Counted from the stretch's first letter, positions 29,133 to 38,282 are shown. The stretch: DNA of 64,000 bases from Chitinophagaceae bacterium (GCA_016704325.1 JADJAG010000012.1:238439-302438); one strand, 5' to 3'. The notes: generated by a model from the letters alone, not told the origin. Numbers and translations: made by a program.

Positions 29133-29819
29133 CTATTTAACATAGAAATAATGAACAAATGTATATACGTCGGAATAGGTATATGAACTATCTGGCCGAG
29201 CAATACCAATAACCTTATGCTTACCTATTTTGTCTGGCAAGAAATTAATCGCAAAATGATTCCCTTCCATTTTTACTGCTTCTAAGGAATTGACAGAATC
29301 GTTATTTGAAAACCCAGCAAAAACTTCAAAATCATAATGTGGTCTTGGTCCCGCTAACCTTACTTTCGCAGAATATACTTCTCCCAATGAAATTGTATCA
29401 TTATCTGAAGTATAAAAGAGGGCTCTCTTTTCTCTGGTCATTTGGCCCCACTGATTGAATTCAGAAATATATTGAATAGTGTCATTGAGATAGACTCTAA
29501 ATTCTTTAAGATATCCAGAATCTGAAAATATTTTGTAATCTCCAATCAATTTTGATTTCACATAAAACCCATTTTCGAAAGTATTACCAGATTGATAAAA
29601 AGATGTATACTCTCCATTAAGTTTATCATCCATAAAATATGAAATTGATTTAAGCTTCCCATTAGGATAATATTCCTTTTTTAATCCTTGGACTTTACCA
29701 TTTTTGGTTTGATAAGTGACTTGTAAATGTCCATCTGGATGATATTTTTTTACAACTGAATTACATGAACATATCAACAATGTCATAGTGATTAATAGCA
29801 TGTGTTCTACCCTTAGCAT
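29133..29819 (-). CDS. MORN-repeat lipoprotein, YwqK antitoxin-like
   Basis: About 228 residues (222 if the ATG at 29801 is used). A lipoprotein-like signal ends in LLICSC. MORN_2 repeats follow (KKYHPDGHLQVTYQTKNGKVQGLKKEYYPNGKLKSISYFMDDKLNGEYTSFYQSG), as in proteins annotated 'toxin-antitoxin system YwqK family antitoxin'. The C-terminal half (LYTSDNDTISLGEVYSAKVRL...) is a beta domain I cannot name. It follows the gene at 29826-30295 with almost no gap and belongs to the same run of minus-strand genes behind a toxin fragment. It may be an extra immunity protein. Confidence 0.7.
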   Translation of the reverse strand: MLRVEHMLLITMTLLICSCNSVVKKYHPDGHLQVTYQTKNGKVQGLKKEYYPNGKLKSISYFMDDKLNGEYTSFYQSGNTFENGFYVKSKLIGDYKIFSDSGYLKEFRVYLNDTIQYISEFNQWGQMTREKRALFYTSDNDTISLGEVYSAKVRLAGPRPHYDFEVFAGFSNNDSVNSLEAVKMEGNHFAINFLPDKIGKHKVIGIARPDSSYTYSDVYTFVHYFYVK

Positions 29820-29825
29820 TACTTT

Positions 29826-30295
29826 CTATATATTTGGTTGTTTACTTATTGGGTGATCGTAGCGATATTCTTTCACATTCGAAATGAAAATCTGGTCCAT
29901 TGAGTCCGGTTCAGAGGCGTTCGAAGGGGTTCGAAAAATTATCGTATCAAAATTTTGAGAACGATATATTAACCTTCCGTTTTCTTCCGAATAAAAGGGT
30001 TTTAATTCTGCTCTTGCGTCTATGTCACCCCAACTCCCAAAGTAGACTATATTTTCCTGTTTTTTTAGTGCTTTCCACTCTTCATCATTGTCAATAATCC
30101 TGACTTTACAAAAGTGCCAGCAGTTATAAATGCTTTTTTGACTTTCTCCTTATGTCGTTCTCCATAATGATCCACTTTGACAACCAATGTCATGTCTTTC
30201 ATTTTTATAACATCTTCATGAGAGAGCGCACCATATTGAGCCATTAAATTTAATGTGCAAAATAGTAACGTGATAGTAAGAAAGACTGATTTCAT
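29826..30295 (-). CDS. Exported protein of unknown function (one frameshift)
   Basis: The first frame codes for a signal peptide (MKSVFLTITLLFCTLNLMAQ) and 56 more residues. Adding one A in the GTAAAGTC at about 30104-30107 opens the frame on to a TAG at 29826 and yields a protein of about 156 residues with a natural sequence (VRIIDNDEEWKALKKQENIVYFGSWGD...). I do not recognise a family. It lies directly upstream of the MORN gene and downstream of an immunity-like gene, so it may belong to the toxin/immunity locus. Confidence 0.6.
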
Positions 30296-30416
30296 TCGAA
30301 CCTATTTTTCAATTTAAAGAAGTGAAATGAATGAAAAAACTGAAATTATCCTATAGCATACTCGTCATTCCACAACAAGCTTTCATAGTCAGCCTAATAA
30401 TGTATTGCAAATTTCT

Positions 30417-30782
30417 CTATTTACCGGGTTTTTCACTCCACCCCTTCTCAGGAACAACAAGCGTATCAGGTGCAAAATTACCCATTACTACTTTATTATT
30501 ATCAGGATTTTGAGGATTGAAGATAATATACACTTTATCACCTATTTTAATATTTCTCCAGTTTACTGATTCAAAAACTCCCTCATAATATTTCTTGTCA
30601 TAATTGAAATAATAATAAATTCCAGGACCTCCAGCTAACTCTCCTTTTAGCTTAAAGATCACTCCAACTGTATATCTGTGATCCTTCTCTAACGCAATTC
30701 TATCATACACATCCCACTTTAAGTAATATACTATAATTAAAAAAATAAACAATAAGGATAATACTGAAATGACATTTTTCAT
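30417..30782 (-). CDS. Small membrane protein, probable immunity protein
   Basis: A 121-residue protein with one N-terminal membrane helix (MKNVISVLSLLFIFLIIVYYLKW) and a soluble beta-rich domain (VGVIFKLKGELAGGPGIYYYFNYDKKYYEGVFES, a DUF3592-like look). Its ATG overlaps the stop of the toxin fragment upstream in a TAATG arrangement, which means tight translational coupling. That overlap is the usual sign of a polymorphic toxin/immunity pair. The protein itself is not recognised. Confidence 0.65.
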   Translation of the reverse strand: MKNVISVLSLLFIFLIIVYYLKWDVYDRIALEKDHRYTVGVIFKLKGELAGGPGIYYYFNYDKKYYEGVFESVNWRNIKIGDKVYIIFNPQNPDNNKVVMGNFAPDTLVVPEKGWSEKPGK

Positions 30783-30975
30783 TATTGCTTCACAAATTGA
30801 TCCTTATAGTATTGAAGTCCCATCTTACCAGAATAATTAATCGGAATAGTTAAAAGCAAATCATAAACCTCTTTATTTTCTTCCAAGGTTTTTGAAACCG
30901 GTTTCATGCCTAATTTAAATAATTCTGATGTTCCTCCTGCTCCAAATTTAAATATAAATTCCCATCCTCCTAAAC
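30782..30975 (-). pseudogene. Toxin C-terminal fragment, 5' end lost
   Basis: About 64 codons (…GGWEFIFKFGAGGTSELFKLGMKP… ending YYKDQFVKQ) are open up to a REP sequence that begins at 30979. No start codon or Rhs core is left. The overlap with the immunity-like gene shows that it is the tail of a toxin gene whose front was removed, apparently by arrival of the REP/RAYT element. The toxin type cannot be told. Confidence 0.6.
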
Positions 30976-30978
30976 TTT

Positions 30979-31082
30979 ACACCGCCTCCGTGTCTCCGCT
31001 GAGAGATTTTGAGCGGAGGTAGCGGAACACGGGGGAATTCCATGTTATACTATTATTTCCAAACCCATTTTTATATATTGCT
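30979..31082. repeat. REP sequence upstream of the RAYT remnant
   Basis: A 104-bp sequence with nested palindromes (CTCCGCT/AGCGGAG inside CCGTGT/ACACGG), ending just before the ATG of the RAYT gene. It is nearly identical to 28995-29098. RAYT transposases act on such REP hairpins near their own gene. Confidence 0.75.
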
Positions 31083-31084
31083 AC

Positions 31085-31500
31085 ATGTCTGTAAAAACAC
31101 TACACGATCTTCCAAATAAATTATACTTCTGCACATTCACTTGCACCAATTGGCTATCCTTGTTTGAAATTACACAGTCTTATGATGAAGTTTATAAGTG
31201 GTTTGTAATTGCCCATAAGAAAAACTTCCGGACATGCTCATTTGTCATTATGCCAAACTCCCGAAAAAACGGGACAGGCACTTGCATTTCATTATGGCGA
31301 CGCCTTTTCGAAATGCTAATTTGAATACATTGGTTGCTAATGGAAAGAGGTTTATGGCTTACGAGATTGTAGAAAGATTGAAGAATTCAAAACACAACCA
31401 TTTTTTAAAACAATTGGAGAACGAAGTTACGCGTAGCGACAAAAAGCGAGGCAAACTTCATCAGGTTTTCGAATCTTCCTTTGATGCACGTCATATACTT
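31085..31500 (+). pseudogene. RAYT (REP-associated tyrosine transposase), disrupted
   Basis: Two frames give parts of an IS200-like Y1 transposase: SVKTLHDLPNKLYFCTFTCTNW, FVIMPN, then HLHFIMATPFRNANLNTLVANGKRFMAYEIVERLKNS and KRGKLHQVFESSFDARHI. The catalytic H-x-H motif is split between MPN and HLH by a 20-bp insert at 31259-31278 that contains the hairpin CCCGAAAAAACGGG. Removing it restores MPNHLHFIM in one frame. The C-terminal part, with the Tyr region, is cut off at a REP sequence at 31501. The enzyme is dead, but REP sequences on both sides show its former activity. Confidence 0.8.
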
Positions 31501-31538
31501 GCTATCCGTGGCCGGCGTCTCGCCGACCAATATCACAG
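31501..31538. repeat. REP hairpin behind the RAYT remnant
   Basis: GGCCGGCG-TCT-CGCCGACC, an almost perfect hairpin, flanked by CTATCCGT and AATATCACA. It matches 28968-28996. It ends the RAYT homology abruptly. Confidence 0.7.
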
Positions 31539-31654
31539 ATTGTCGTAAACCCTTTAAAATTCAAACCCCTCATTCTCCCTCAGTAAACTATTTTTACACC
31601 ACCACCCAACCTTTTGACCCATTCCTGCGTGTTAGCAGAAAAATCAAACCCCTC

Positions 31655-33268
31655 ATGAAAAAACTGGTTATTATCCCATTCCTGCTGTTAACCTTCGGGG
31701 CCGCAAAGGCACAGAATTGCTATGCTTCCTTTAACTATACACAAAACGGCAGCGTTGTATCCTTTCTGAATCAATCATCACCTGTCGACAGCTTCACCAC
31801 TTTCCTGTGGACCTTTGGCGATGGGGATACTTCTTTCTTAAGTAATCCCGTTCACAGCTACAACAGCACCGGTATGCATCTGGTATGCCTGACCATGGAA
31901 ACATCCACCGGATGCACCGCTACTTATTGCGACAGTGTGTTTACCGATACCATCGGCACGGCTACCTGCTATGCCGCCTTCTCTTATTCACAGGATGGGC
32001 CGGAATTTCAGTTCCAGAACAATTCTATTTCTCAGAGTGCTGCAGTGTACGAATGGAACTTTGGAGATGGCAACACTTCTTCAGCGTATGAACCCAATCA
32101 CAATTACAGCCAGGCAGGATATTACATCGTATGCCTTACGGTTACGGCAGATGACGGCTGCACCAACAGCAGTTGCACTTATGTACAGGTAATAGACACC
32201 AGCTGCAGTATATTCCTGTTATACTATATGAATGGAACCGATGTTCAGTTTTATGCCGGCAATCCGGGTAACGGCAACGGCTCCTATAGCTGGGATTTTG
32301 GTGACGGACAAACTTCCGGTCAGATGAGCCCGTTCCACAGTTATGACTCACCGGGCTATTATTATGTATGCGTGCAATACAATGACAGCAACTGCTATGC
32401 GATCGACTGCGATTCATTTTATGTAGGCAGCGCCGACAGTTGTGCAGCCGGCTTCTATGCCTGGCAGACAAATGCCGATGTTCAATTCACACCTTACTAT
32501 TATGATCCCCTGAAATCATACCTGTGGAGCTTTGGGGACGGCACTTACTCCAATGAAGGATATGCTTCCCATACTTACAGTGAAGATGGTATTTATGAAG
32601 TATGTCTCACCGTAACAGGCGGAGGTTGCAACAGCACCACCTGCCAGTCGCTCTATTTCACCGCCGACTCACTGAACAACAATAATGGCTACTGCGAAGC
32701 CGGCTTTGAGATTTCCGGAATTGATACCGCCACCTCCACCATCTGGATTACCGATTATTCAACCGGCGCCAATACCTACCTGTGGGACTTCGGCGATGGT
32801 ACTACGGCTACCGTGCAATACCCATCACACACCTACAACCAGGGTGGCATGTATGAAGTCTGTCTCACCATCCTCTGCGACAGCAATCAAACCTCCTTCC
32901 ATTGCGAATGGGTTGGCATCATGGATTCACTGGTAGGCGGTAATGAGAATGAAATACGAACCGGATTTACCCTGAATGTGATTCCCGCTACCATTTCTTC
33001 GGTTGCAACCACTGAACTAAAAGAGGTAATTGCATTATTCCCGAATCCAACTTCCGGAAGCATACAATTCCGGCTACCAGAAGCTACTAATGGAGAAGGA
33101 ACATTGCAAATACGCAATTCCGTGGGACAGCTCTTCATTCAGCAATCATATAAAGTAAATAATGGAGAAACGATAACTGCTGAACTGCATGAACTGCCAG
33201 CCGGCATGTACCTGTTACAGTTTTCCATCAATGGAAAATATTTTCAGGGCAGCGTGATCAAACAATAA
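31655..33268 (+). CDS. PKD-repeat surface protein with T9SS sorting domain
   Basis: A 537-residue exported protein: signal peptide MKKLVIIPFLLLTFGAAKAQ, five PKD domains of ~75-80 residues (each with a W-x-F-G-D-G core such as FLWTFGDGDTSF and YLWDFGDGTTAT, and paired cysteines near both ends), and a T9SS type A domain (VIALFPNPTSGSIQFRLPE... GMYLLQFSINGKYFQGSVIKQ). Start at ATG 31655; the 58 codons before it are antisense/repeat derived. It is followed 43 bases later by a sigma factor and an anti-sigma/barrel gene on the same strand, an arrangement that suggests joint expression or control. Confidence 0.9.
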   Translation: MKKLVIIPFLLLTFGAAKAQNCYASFNYTQNGSVVSFLNQSSPVDSFTTFLWTFGDGDTSFLSNPVHSYNSTGMHLVCLTMETSTGCTATYCDSVFTDTIGTATCYAAFSYSQDGPEFQFQNNSISQSAAVYEWNFGDGNTSSAYEPNHNYSQAGYYIVCLTVTADDGCTNSSCTYVQVIDTSCSIFLLYYMNGTDVQFYAGNPGNGNGSYSWDFGDGQTSGQMSPFHSYDSPGYYYVCVQYNDSNCYAIDCDSFYVGSADSCAAGFYAWQTNADVQFTPYYYDPLKSYLWSFGDGTYSNEGYASHTYSEDGIYEVCLTVTGGGCNSTTCQSLYFTADSLNNNNGYCEAGFEISGIDTATSTIWITDYSTGANTYLWDFGDGTTATVQYPSHTYNQGGMYEVCLTILCDSNQTSFHCEWVGIMDSLVGGNENEIRTGFTLNVIPATISSVATTELKEVIALFPNPTSGSIQFRLPEATNGEGTLQIRNSVGQLFIQQSYKVNNGETITAELHELPAGMYLLQFSINGKYFQGSVIKQ

Positions 33269-33311
33269 CGGTAAAGCAAAGGGCCGGTCAGTCTGACTGA
33301 CGCTGCCGCGA

Positions 33312-33877
33312 ATGGATATCAACAGCCACATACTGGAGCAGTGCCGGCGGAACAACCGTAAAGCACAATACGAGCTGTATCGTGAATGCTATCCATTACT
33401 GATGAGTATCTGCAGCAGGTACCACCGCAATGATCTCGACAGCCGCTCAGTATTAAATGAAGGGTTCCTGAAGATCATTTCCAACCTGGATAAATATGGT
33501 CCGCAGGTTCCCTTTAAATACTGGATCCGCAAGATTATGATCAACACCATCATTGATCATTTCAGAAAAGAAAAGCAATACAATGATCATATCACCCATG
33601 CCGAAACTTCGCATTTGATTTTGGTGAGTGAAGCGGAAATTGCCATTGAAGAAAACTACGATGCGGAAGAGTTGTTGAATATGATTCGTAAACTGCCAAC
33701 CGTGACCTGCAAGGTGTTTAACCTTTTGCCATTGATGGCTATTCGCATTTTGAAGTATCGCAACTGCTGGGCATTTCGGAAGGCACCAGCAAATGGCATG
33801 TTGCCACAGCCAGGAAAAAGTTACATGCGATGCTAAAGTCAGCACACCGGTTACCGGCAAATCTAAAAAGCCAATGA
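33312..33877 (+). CDS. RNA polymerase ECF-type sigma factor (one frameshift)
   Basis: About 188 residues. Region 2 is seen in AQYELYRECYPLLMSICSRYHRNDLDSRSVLNEGFLKII and VPFKYWIRKIMINTIIDHFRKEK. Adding one T in the T4 run at about 33723-33726 gives region 4 as FAIDGYSHFEVSQLLGISEGTSKWHVATARKKLHAML, a good helix-turn-helix. The corrected frame ends with TGA at 33875-33877, overlapping the ATG of the next gene by four bases (ATGA). The sigma factor probably controls genes in response to a signal relayed by its coupled partner. Confidence 0.88.
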
Positions 33878-35446
33878 GCGAGAAGCATCCCATCGATGAT
33901 TTGTTCAGGAAGCAGCTGGAAGAACGCCAGCCTGCATTCCATGAAAGCTACTGGCAGGAAGCCGAACAACTGCTTTCAAAAACAGGCGGTTCCTTCCTGC
34001 ACATCACCAAATGGAAACTCTTTTCCATTCTGGTTGCCGGCTTGGTTATAAGCGCAGCTGCAGGCTACTACTTTGGTAACAGGAACCAGGCATCAAAAAA
34101 TCAAACTACCCAGGCTGTATCCCGCGAAGAAACAGGTACAGCCGCTTTGCCGCAAACACATTCAAAAAAGAAAAGTGCTGATGATAAGGCGACAATCATC
34201 CATTCTAAAATACAGGATGAAGCAACAACAGATACCAATAAAATAAATAATGCCCCCACCGGAGAAGAACGGTCTCATACATTCCGCTCACCTTCCATAA
34301 AAGTAATACGGAAAATGCAGCCGGCGATTTCAACAGTGCTTCCTACCGGGAAAAAGAGCCGGTGGTGAACACGAAAGAACCGGGCAACAGCGAAACGCAA
34401 GAAACGTCAGCCGGATATGAACTGGTATTGCTTGAGCAGGAAAGCATGCAGAAAAATCGTCTTCGAGAGATGTTGAAAGCCAGCAGCCTGAGGCAGCCAT
34501 TACAAATATTACTGAAGAGGAAACAGTTATAACCGGCACTATTGCAACCGGTGAAACCACCTCCTCCTCAAAATCCGCAGCAAACCAGACAGGCAATGCA
34601 ACTGCAAACCGTGTTGAGCAACCGCAGATGATGCCATCGATTGCAACACCTGCTTATCATACCACCTGGCCTCCGCCTACTGCAATGCATGTATTCAATG
34701 AGCCTTCCAACCTCACCTCCTTCCTGCACCGAAATCACTGGTCGAAGGTGCGCTCCTTCGAGCTCTCGGCAACAGCAGGTGCAACCATTATTACCGTACC
34801 TTCCGTAAAAAGTACAGCGACAGGATTTGAATGGAATGCCCTGCTGCACTATCGCGTAAACAACTGGCTGGCCGCAACCGGCATCGGGCAATTTTCGGTG
34901 AAGGAACAATTCACCACCATCACAGACTCCTTAACCTATCAAACTTTCATACAGCAGATCATCACCATAGATTCGGCATGGGTAGTTGATACCATGACCA
35001 TCATCATCGACTCCATTCCTGTGGTGGTGGTTGATTCTTTCTTCCAGGCTTTCTTCGACACGGCTTACCAGGAAGTAACGGTAACCGACACGCAGCAGGT
35101 GCAGTATGAAGCGGCCTCAGCCGGTCGTTATACGGAAATACCGGTTATCTTCGGTTATCGTATTCCATTGGGAAAAGTCAGGCTGCAATTATCGGGCGGA
35201 GCAGCCTATGGCTGGTACACCGGTGCCCTGCGGTATGGAATAAACAGCGAAGGGCAACTGTACAGCTACCAACCCGGACCGGTTGCCAGTTTGCTCGGAA
35301 GAGTAACCATACAATATCCAATAAGCCGAAGCCTGTTTCTGCAAGGTTATACAGGTGCTCGTTATGCTATTGGTTTAAAAAAGAATATTCCGGACGATAA
35401 TTATTTTCTCTATTCATTTGGCGGAGGTTTATTGTATCGGTTCTGA
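33874..35446 (+). CDS. Anti-sigma-like/outer-membrane beta-barrel fusion (two frameshifts)
   Basis: Corrected length is about 524 residues. Residues 1-45 (MSEKHPIDDLFRKQLEERQ...YWQEAEQLL) are cytoplasmic and resemble the start of Bacteroidota anti-sigma-like proteins. A single membrane helix (FSILVAGLVISAAAGYYFG, ~50-68) follows, then ~220 residues of Ser/Thr/Glu-rich linker, then a PorT/OMP-like beta-barrel to the final aromatic (GGGLLYRF). Frame breaks lie at about 34288 (CCTTCC, one T short) and 34446-34450 (before GAAAAATCG). The start overlaps the sigma factor stop. The fusion could connect the outer membrane directly to the sigma factor. Confidence 0.75.
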
Positions 35447-35590
35447 GTGATGAACGCTTCCATTATTGCAATCAGCGGGCTTTCTCTTGTGAGAAAACCC
35501 AGCAGATATATGTATGCCTAACGGCAGTTATTCTCCAAACCAAGTGGTAAAAAACAGCTAAATTTCTTGCAGAAAAAGGCAAAATATGGT

Positions 35591-36602
35591 ATGAATTCGA
35601 GCAATGCACATCTTCTGTTTATCAATACCAGCAAGGATTTCAGCCCAAAAGATTACTATCCGTTCGGGATGGTAATACCGGAGAGGAGTTTTAGCAGCGA
35701 TAATTATCGGTTTGGCTTTAACGGAAAAGAAGCTGATAACGAATTAAAGGGTATCGGTAATAATTATGACTTTGGAGAAAGAATGCAAGATCCAAGAACT
35801 GGGCGATGGCTTAGTTTAGACCCTGCTGCACGAGAATACGCATACTTGTCGCCTTATTCTTATTGTAACAATAATCCGATTGTATATGTTGACCCTGACG
35901 GCAAACGATTTTATTTTGCTGCTGGTGCAGCTAATGACCCTGATAAAACAGGTTATCCCAAAATGATGATGACAGCTTTTGAAGTAGCAGGAATACAAAA
36001 TATAGTTCCTATAGCTGCTCATGGTGGAAGATCAGATGATGTATTTTTTACAATAGGTGATAATTCAAGAATAGCAGCAAATAAACAGGTTGATTTTGTG
36101 CCAAAAAAATATGAAACGGATGAATTTGGAGTTAGCGTACCGTCTGAGTTTAAAGCACAAGCCAGATCAATAGATTGGAGAATTACTAAAGCGGTTGGTG
36201 ACATAAAAGCTGATTTATATAAAAATCCGTTAGCCAAAGGAGAGCAGTTTAATTTATCAGGCTACAGTACTGGTAGTGTTACTATGGCACAAGCTGCCTT
36301 ACTATTAGCAAATGAAGGACAGGTTATTGACAATCTAGTTTTAATTGGTACTCCAATTTCGGAAGACTCTAAGTTATGGGAACAATTGTCAACCAATAAG
36401 AATATTAAAAAATATAATCAGGCAAGATATTACAGGGGATGATGTTAAGGATATTAATAAAGGCGGTAGTAAAATAGTAGCATTCTTTAACTTTATGACT
36501 AAAGGTGAAGGTCACCCCCACTTTAAATATGCTTTTGGAAAAGATGCGAAAAAGAATAGTGAGCAATTAGGAAAAAACCTTAAAGAGAAAGGAGTTAATT
36601 GA
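35591..36602 (+). CDS. Rhs-core stub with lipase-like C-terminal toxin (one frameshift)
   Basis: About 337 residues after correction. The first ~95 residues are the end of an Rhs core (DYYPFGMVIPERSFSSDNYRFGFNGKE..., DPRTGRWLSLDP..., NNNPIVYVDPDG), the place where Rhs proteins are cut to release the toxin. The rest is a variable domain with a nucleophile-elbow motif GYSTGS (GxSxG), LIGTPIS and a late HPHFKYAF His, suggesting an alpha/beta-hydrolase lipase. One surplus A in the A6 run at ~36405-36410 breaks the frame. ATG 35591 is the start shared with the other cassettes. The stop overlaps the immunity gene (TGATG). Confidence 0.78.
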
Positions 36603-36862
36603 TGAAAAATAAACTCCTTTCTTTTTCTTTTTGTCTACTATGTGTAGTAGCAGCAGTTGTAATTAATTATTATCCTGTTGGCGATTGGGTTAGTGCACCG
36701 CTAATTACATTCATTGTTTCAATACCATCTATTATAATTGAATTCATTTTATTGATGTTCGTATTGACTGGTGCAAAACGGATAAAAGGAATTTTAATAG
36801 CGCAAGTAATTATAGCAGCAATTTGTGTAGCCGTGATGATTAATTACATCGTGGTGCATTAG
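36602..36862 (+). CDS. Membrane immunity protein for the lipase-like toxin
   Basis: An 86-residue protein made of three hydrophobic helices (MKNKLLSFSFCLLCVVAAVVINYY, LITFIVSIPSIIIEFILLMFVL, ILIAQVIIAAICVAVMINYI). Its ATG overlaps the toxin stop (TGATG), so translation is coupled. A membrane immunity protein fits a toxin that attacks phospholipids. Family not recognised. Confidence 0.7.
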   Translation: MKNKLLSFSFCLLCVVAAVVINYYPVGDWVSAPLITFIVSIPSIIIEFILLMFVLTGAKRIKGILIAQVIIAAICVAVMINYIVVH

Positions 36863-37075
36863 GGAAGAGAATGAACTATAAAAGCACCGGGCTTGCAGCT
36901 TGATGTTTTGTTTTACGAGGCATACGCCTTATTAGTTTTGAAATCCCATATCAGGGAATCAATGACAATGGAAACCACTTTGCGGTTTTCTTCAGGCAGC
37001 TTCGGAGTATCCTGTCATCTTTTGAGAGTAGCTTTATCGAGTTCAACTTAAGTATCCGGTGAACTACGTATCCAT

Positions 37076-37640
37076 TCAATCCACAATTATCAATAATCGA
37101 TTTTGCTGCAGCAGCAGTTGGTGGATGCTATTGATTGAGTGTGAGTTGATTTTGACGAGCGTTTCGGTAAGCCAGGTTAGGGGTGATTGATATTTTTGGC
37201 TTTGCAAGTGGCAAACAATGAATGGAAGATGGCTACATGCTGTGCCTTTGAATGTGATCCGGCGAACAGGTAATTTTTTCTTCCTACCGCCACTGGACGA
37301 ATAGCATTTTCAGTGAGGCTGTTGTCAATTTACAAGTGGGGCATCAAACAGGTAACATTTAAGCGCTTCATTTCTTGGCAGGGTTTACCCAATGGCTTTG
37401 GCGATAAGGCTTTTGGGTAGCACTTCTGTTATCGTTTCGGTCATCCACTTTTACAATGCCACAATTACCGGAAGTGATTTTTGCTTTCTGATCTCCACTG
37501 CCTGTGCACAGCTTAATTGCAGCTGCTTTATTTTCCGTTCCACTGCATAGAACTTTGGTATATGGTTGAGCGCCACATCAGCCCTCCCGTTTGCAGCCAG
37601 GCAAGTACGGAGGTGATCGAGTGCGCGATCTCTCATCCAC
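37076..37640 (-). pseudogene. IS66 family transposase, C-terminal remnant
   Basis: Read on the minus strand in several frames: RADVALNHIPKFYAVERKIKQLQLS...SLPVIVAL, then DNSLTENAIRPVAVGRKNYLFAGSH, AQHVAIFHSLFATCKAKNINHP and LTWLTETLVKINSHSINSIHQLLLQQN. The ENAIRP Glu and RKNYLFAGSH are hallmarks of the IS66 DDE transposase end. Stops and frame changes and the missing N-terminal two thirds show a dead remnant. It ends near a 23-bp inverted repeat at 37623-37645. Confidence 0.85.
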
Positions 37641-37645
37641 TATTA
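37623..37645. repeat. 23-bp inverted repeat, left member
   Basis: Contains CGATCTCTCATCCACTATTA. The inverted counterpart (one mismatch) is at 39700-39722. Together they bracket two converging toxin/immunity modules. Each copy lies just upstream of a toxin sequence. Confidence 0.7.
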
Positions 37646-37944
37646 GAATTCCTAAGAACAAGTGAGAATACAGGCTACGATAAGTTGATGCACTTCTCAC
37701 TTAGTGCAGAAAAAACATTTTCATTTGGTAGTAGAATAGGTCTTGGGTTAGGATATTTAAAGGAAGGTATTAGTGATGAAGTAAGAAGTTATTTTTTTGA
37801 AGATAAAGGGTGGGATAATTTAGATATTAATGCAAGTAAGTCAGGTGTTCAGTTTGGTAGTCAACTGAGAAGTCAATATGGAAAATATTTGGGAGAATTT
37901 ATGAAGAAAGTCCCGCCATTAAATGAAAAATGCCAATTAAATGA
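37646..37944 (+). pseudogene. Toxin C-terminal fragment (YfiM/DUF2279-like look)
   Basis: From the IS66/inverted-repeat junction an open frame reads LRTSENTGYDKLMHFSLSAEKTF, then GYLKEGISDEVRSYFFEDKGWDNLDINASKSGVQFG. The D-K-x-x-H-F start, K-E-x-x-D-E and W-D-x-x-D pattern recalls YfiM/DUF2279-like lipoprotein domains, also seen as Rhs tips. No Rhs core or start codon remains. A one-base shift near 37926 would end it as NEKMPIK at a TGA overlapping the next ATG; otherwise it runs on to 38032. It is probably a truncated toxin gene. Confidence 0.55.
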
Positions 37945-38282
37945 AACACGTAATATATTTATGTCTGTCATTTGTTTGGATTATAATGGCGTTTGTAATA
38001 GCTGTAAATCTTTATTTATTGCCATACCGTAAGATTGATAATATAGACCCTACATATAGCCCAGAATTTGACCAAAACAACTGGATGCAAAGACAATCAT
38101 TTTGGGGATTTATAATTGTTGCCATAATAATAGAAATTCTCCTGATAAGAAAATACCATATACTGAAACGTCCAGCGTACCAGATTAACTTTTTAGTTTA
38201 TATTTTTGCTCTGCTTCGCAGAGCAAAAAAGGGAGCAAAAAAAGAGTGGCAAAACCACACAAATAATTTTTTACCATGGTAG
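37941..38282 (+). CDS. Membrane protein, probable immunity protein
   Basis: A 113-residue protein with two membrane helices (MKHVIYLCLSFVWIIMAFVIAVNLYLL and FWGFIIVAIIIEILLI) and a basic end. It begins inside the end of the toxin fragment (ATGA-type overlap if the toxin frame is corrected). The position and hydrophobic nature match the other immunity proteins of this island, although the sequence differs. Confidence 0.6.
   Translation: MKHVIYLCLSFVWIIMAFVIAVNLYLLPYRKIDNIDPTYSPEFDQNNWMQRQSFWGFIIVAIIIEILLIRKYHILKRPAYQINFLVYIFALLRRAKKGAKKEWQNHTNNFLPW

Noticed and set aside
29880..29960. GTTCGAAGGGGTTCGA repeat as a regulatory operator
   Set aside because: After frame correction this lies within the coding part of the 29826-30295 gene.
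31481..31654. Extended N-terminus of the PKD protein
   Set aside because: These codons come from the RAYT remnant and REP sequence; a signal peptide starts at the ATG at 31655.
37517..37640. Front part of the plus-strand frame leading into the 37.6-kb toxin fragment
   Set aside because: It is antisense to the IS66 transposase remnant; only the part after the inverted repeat reads like a toxin.
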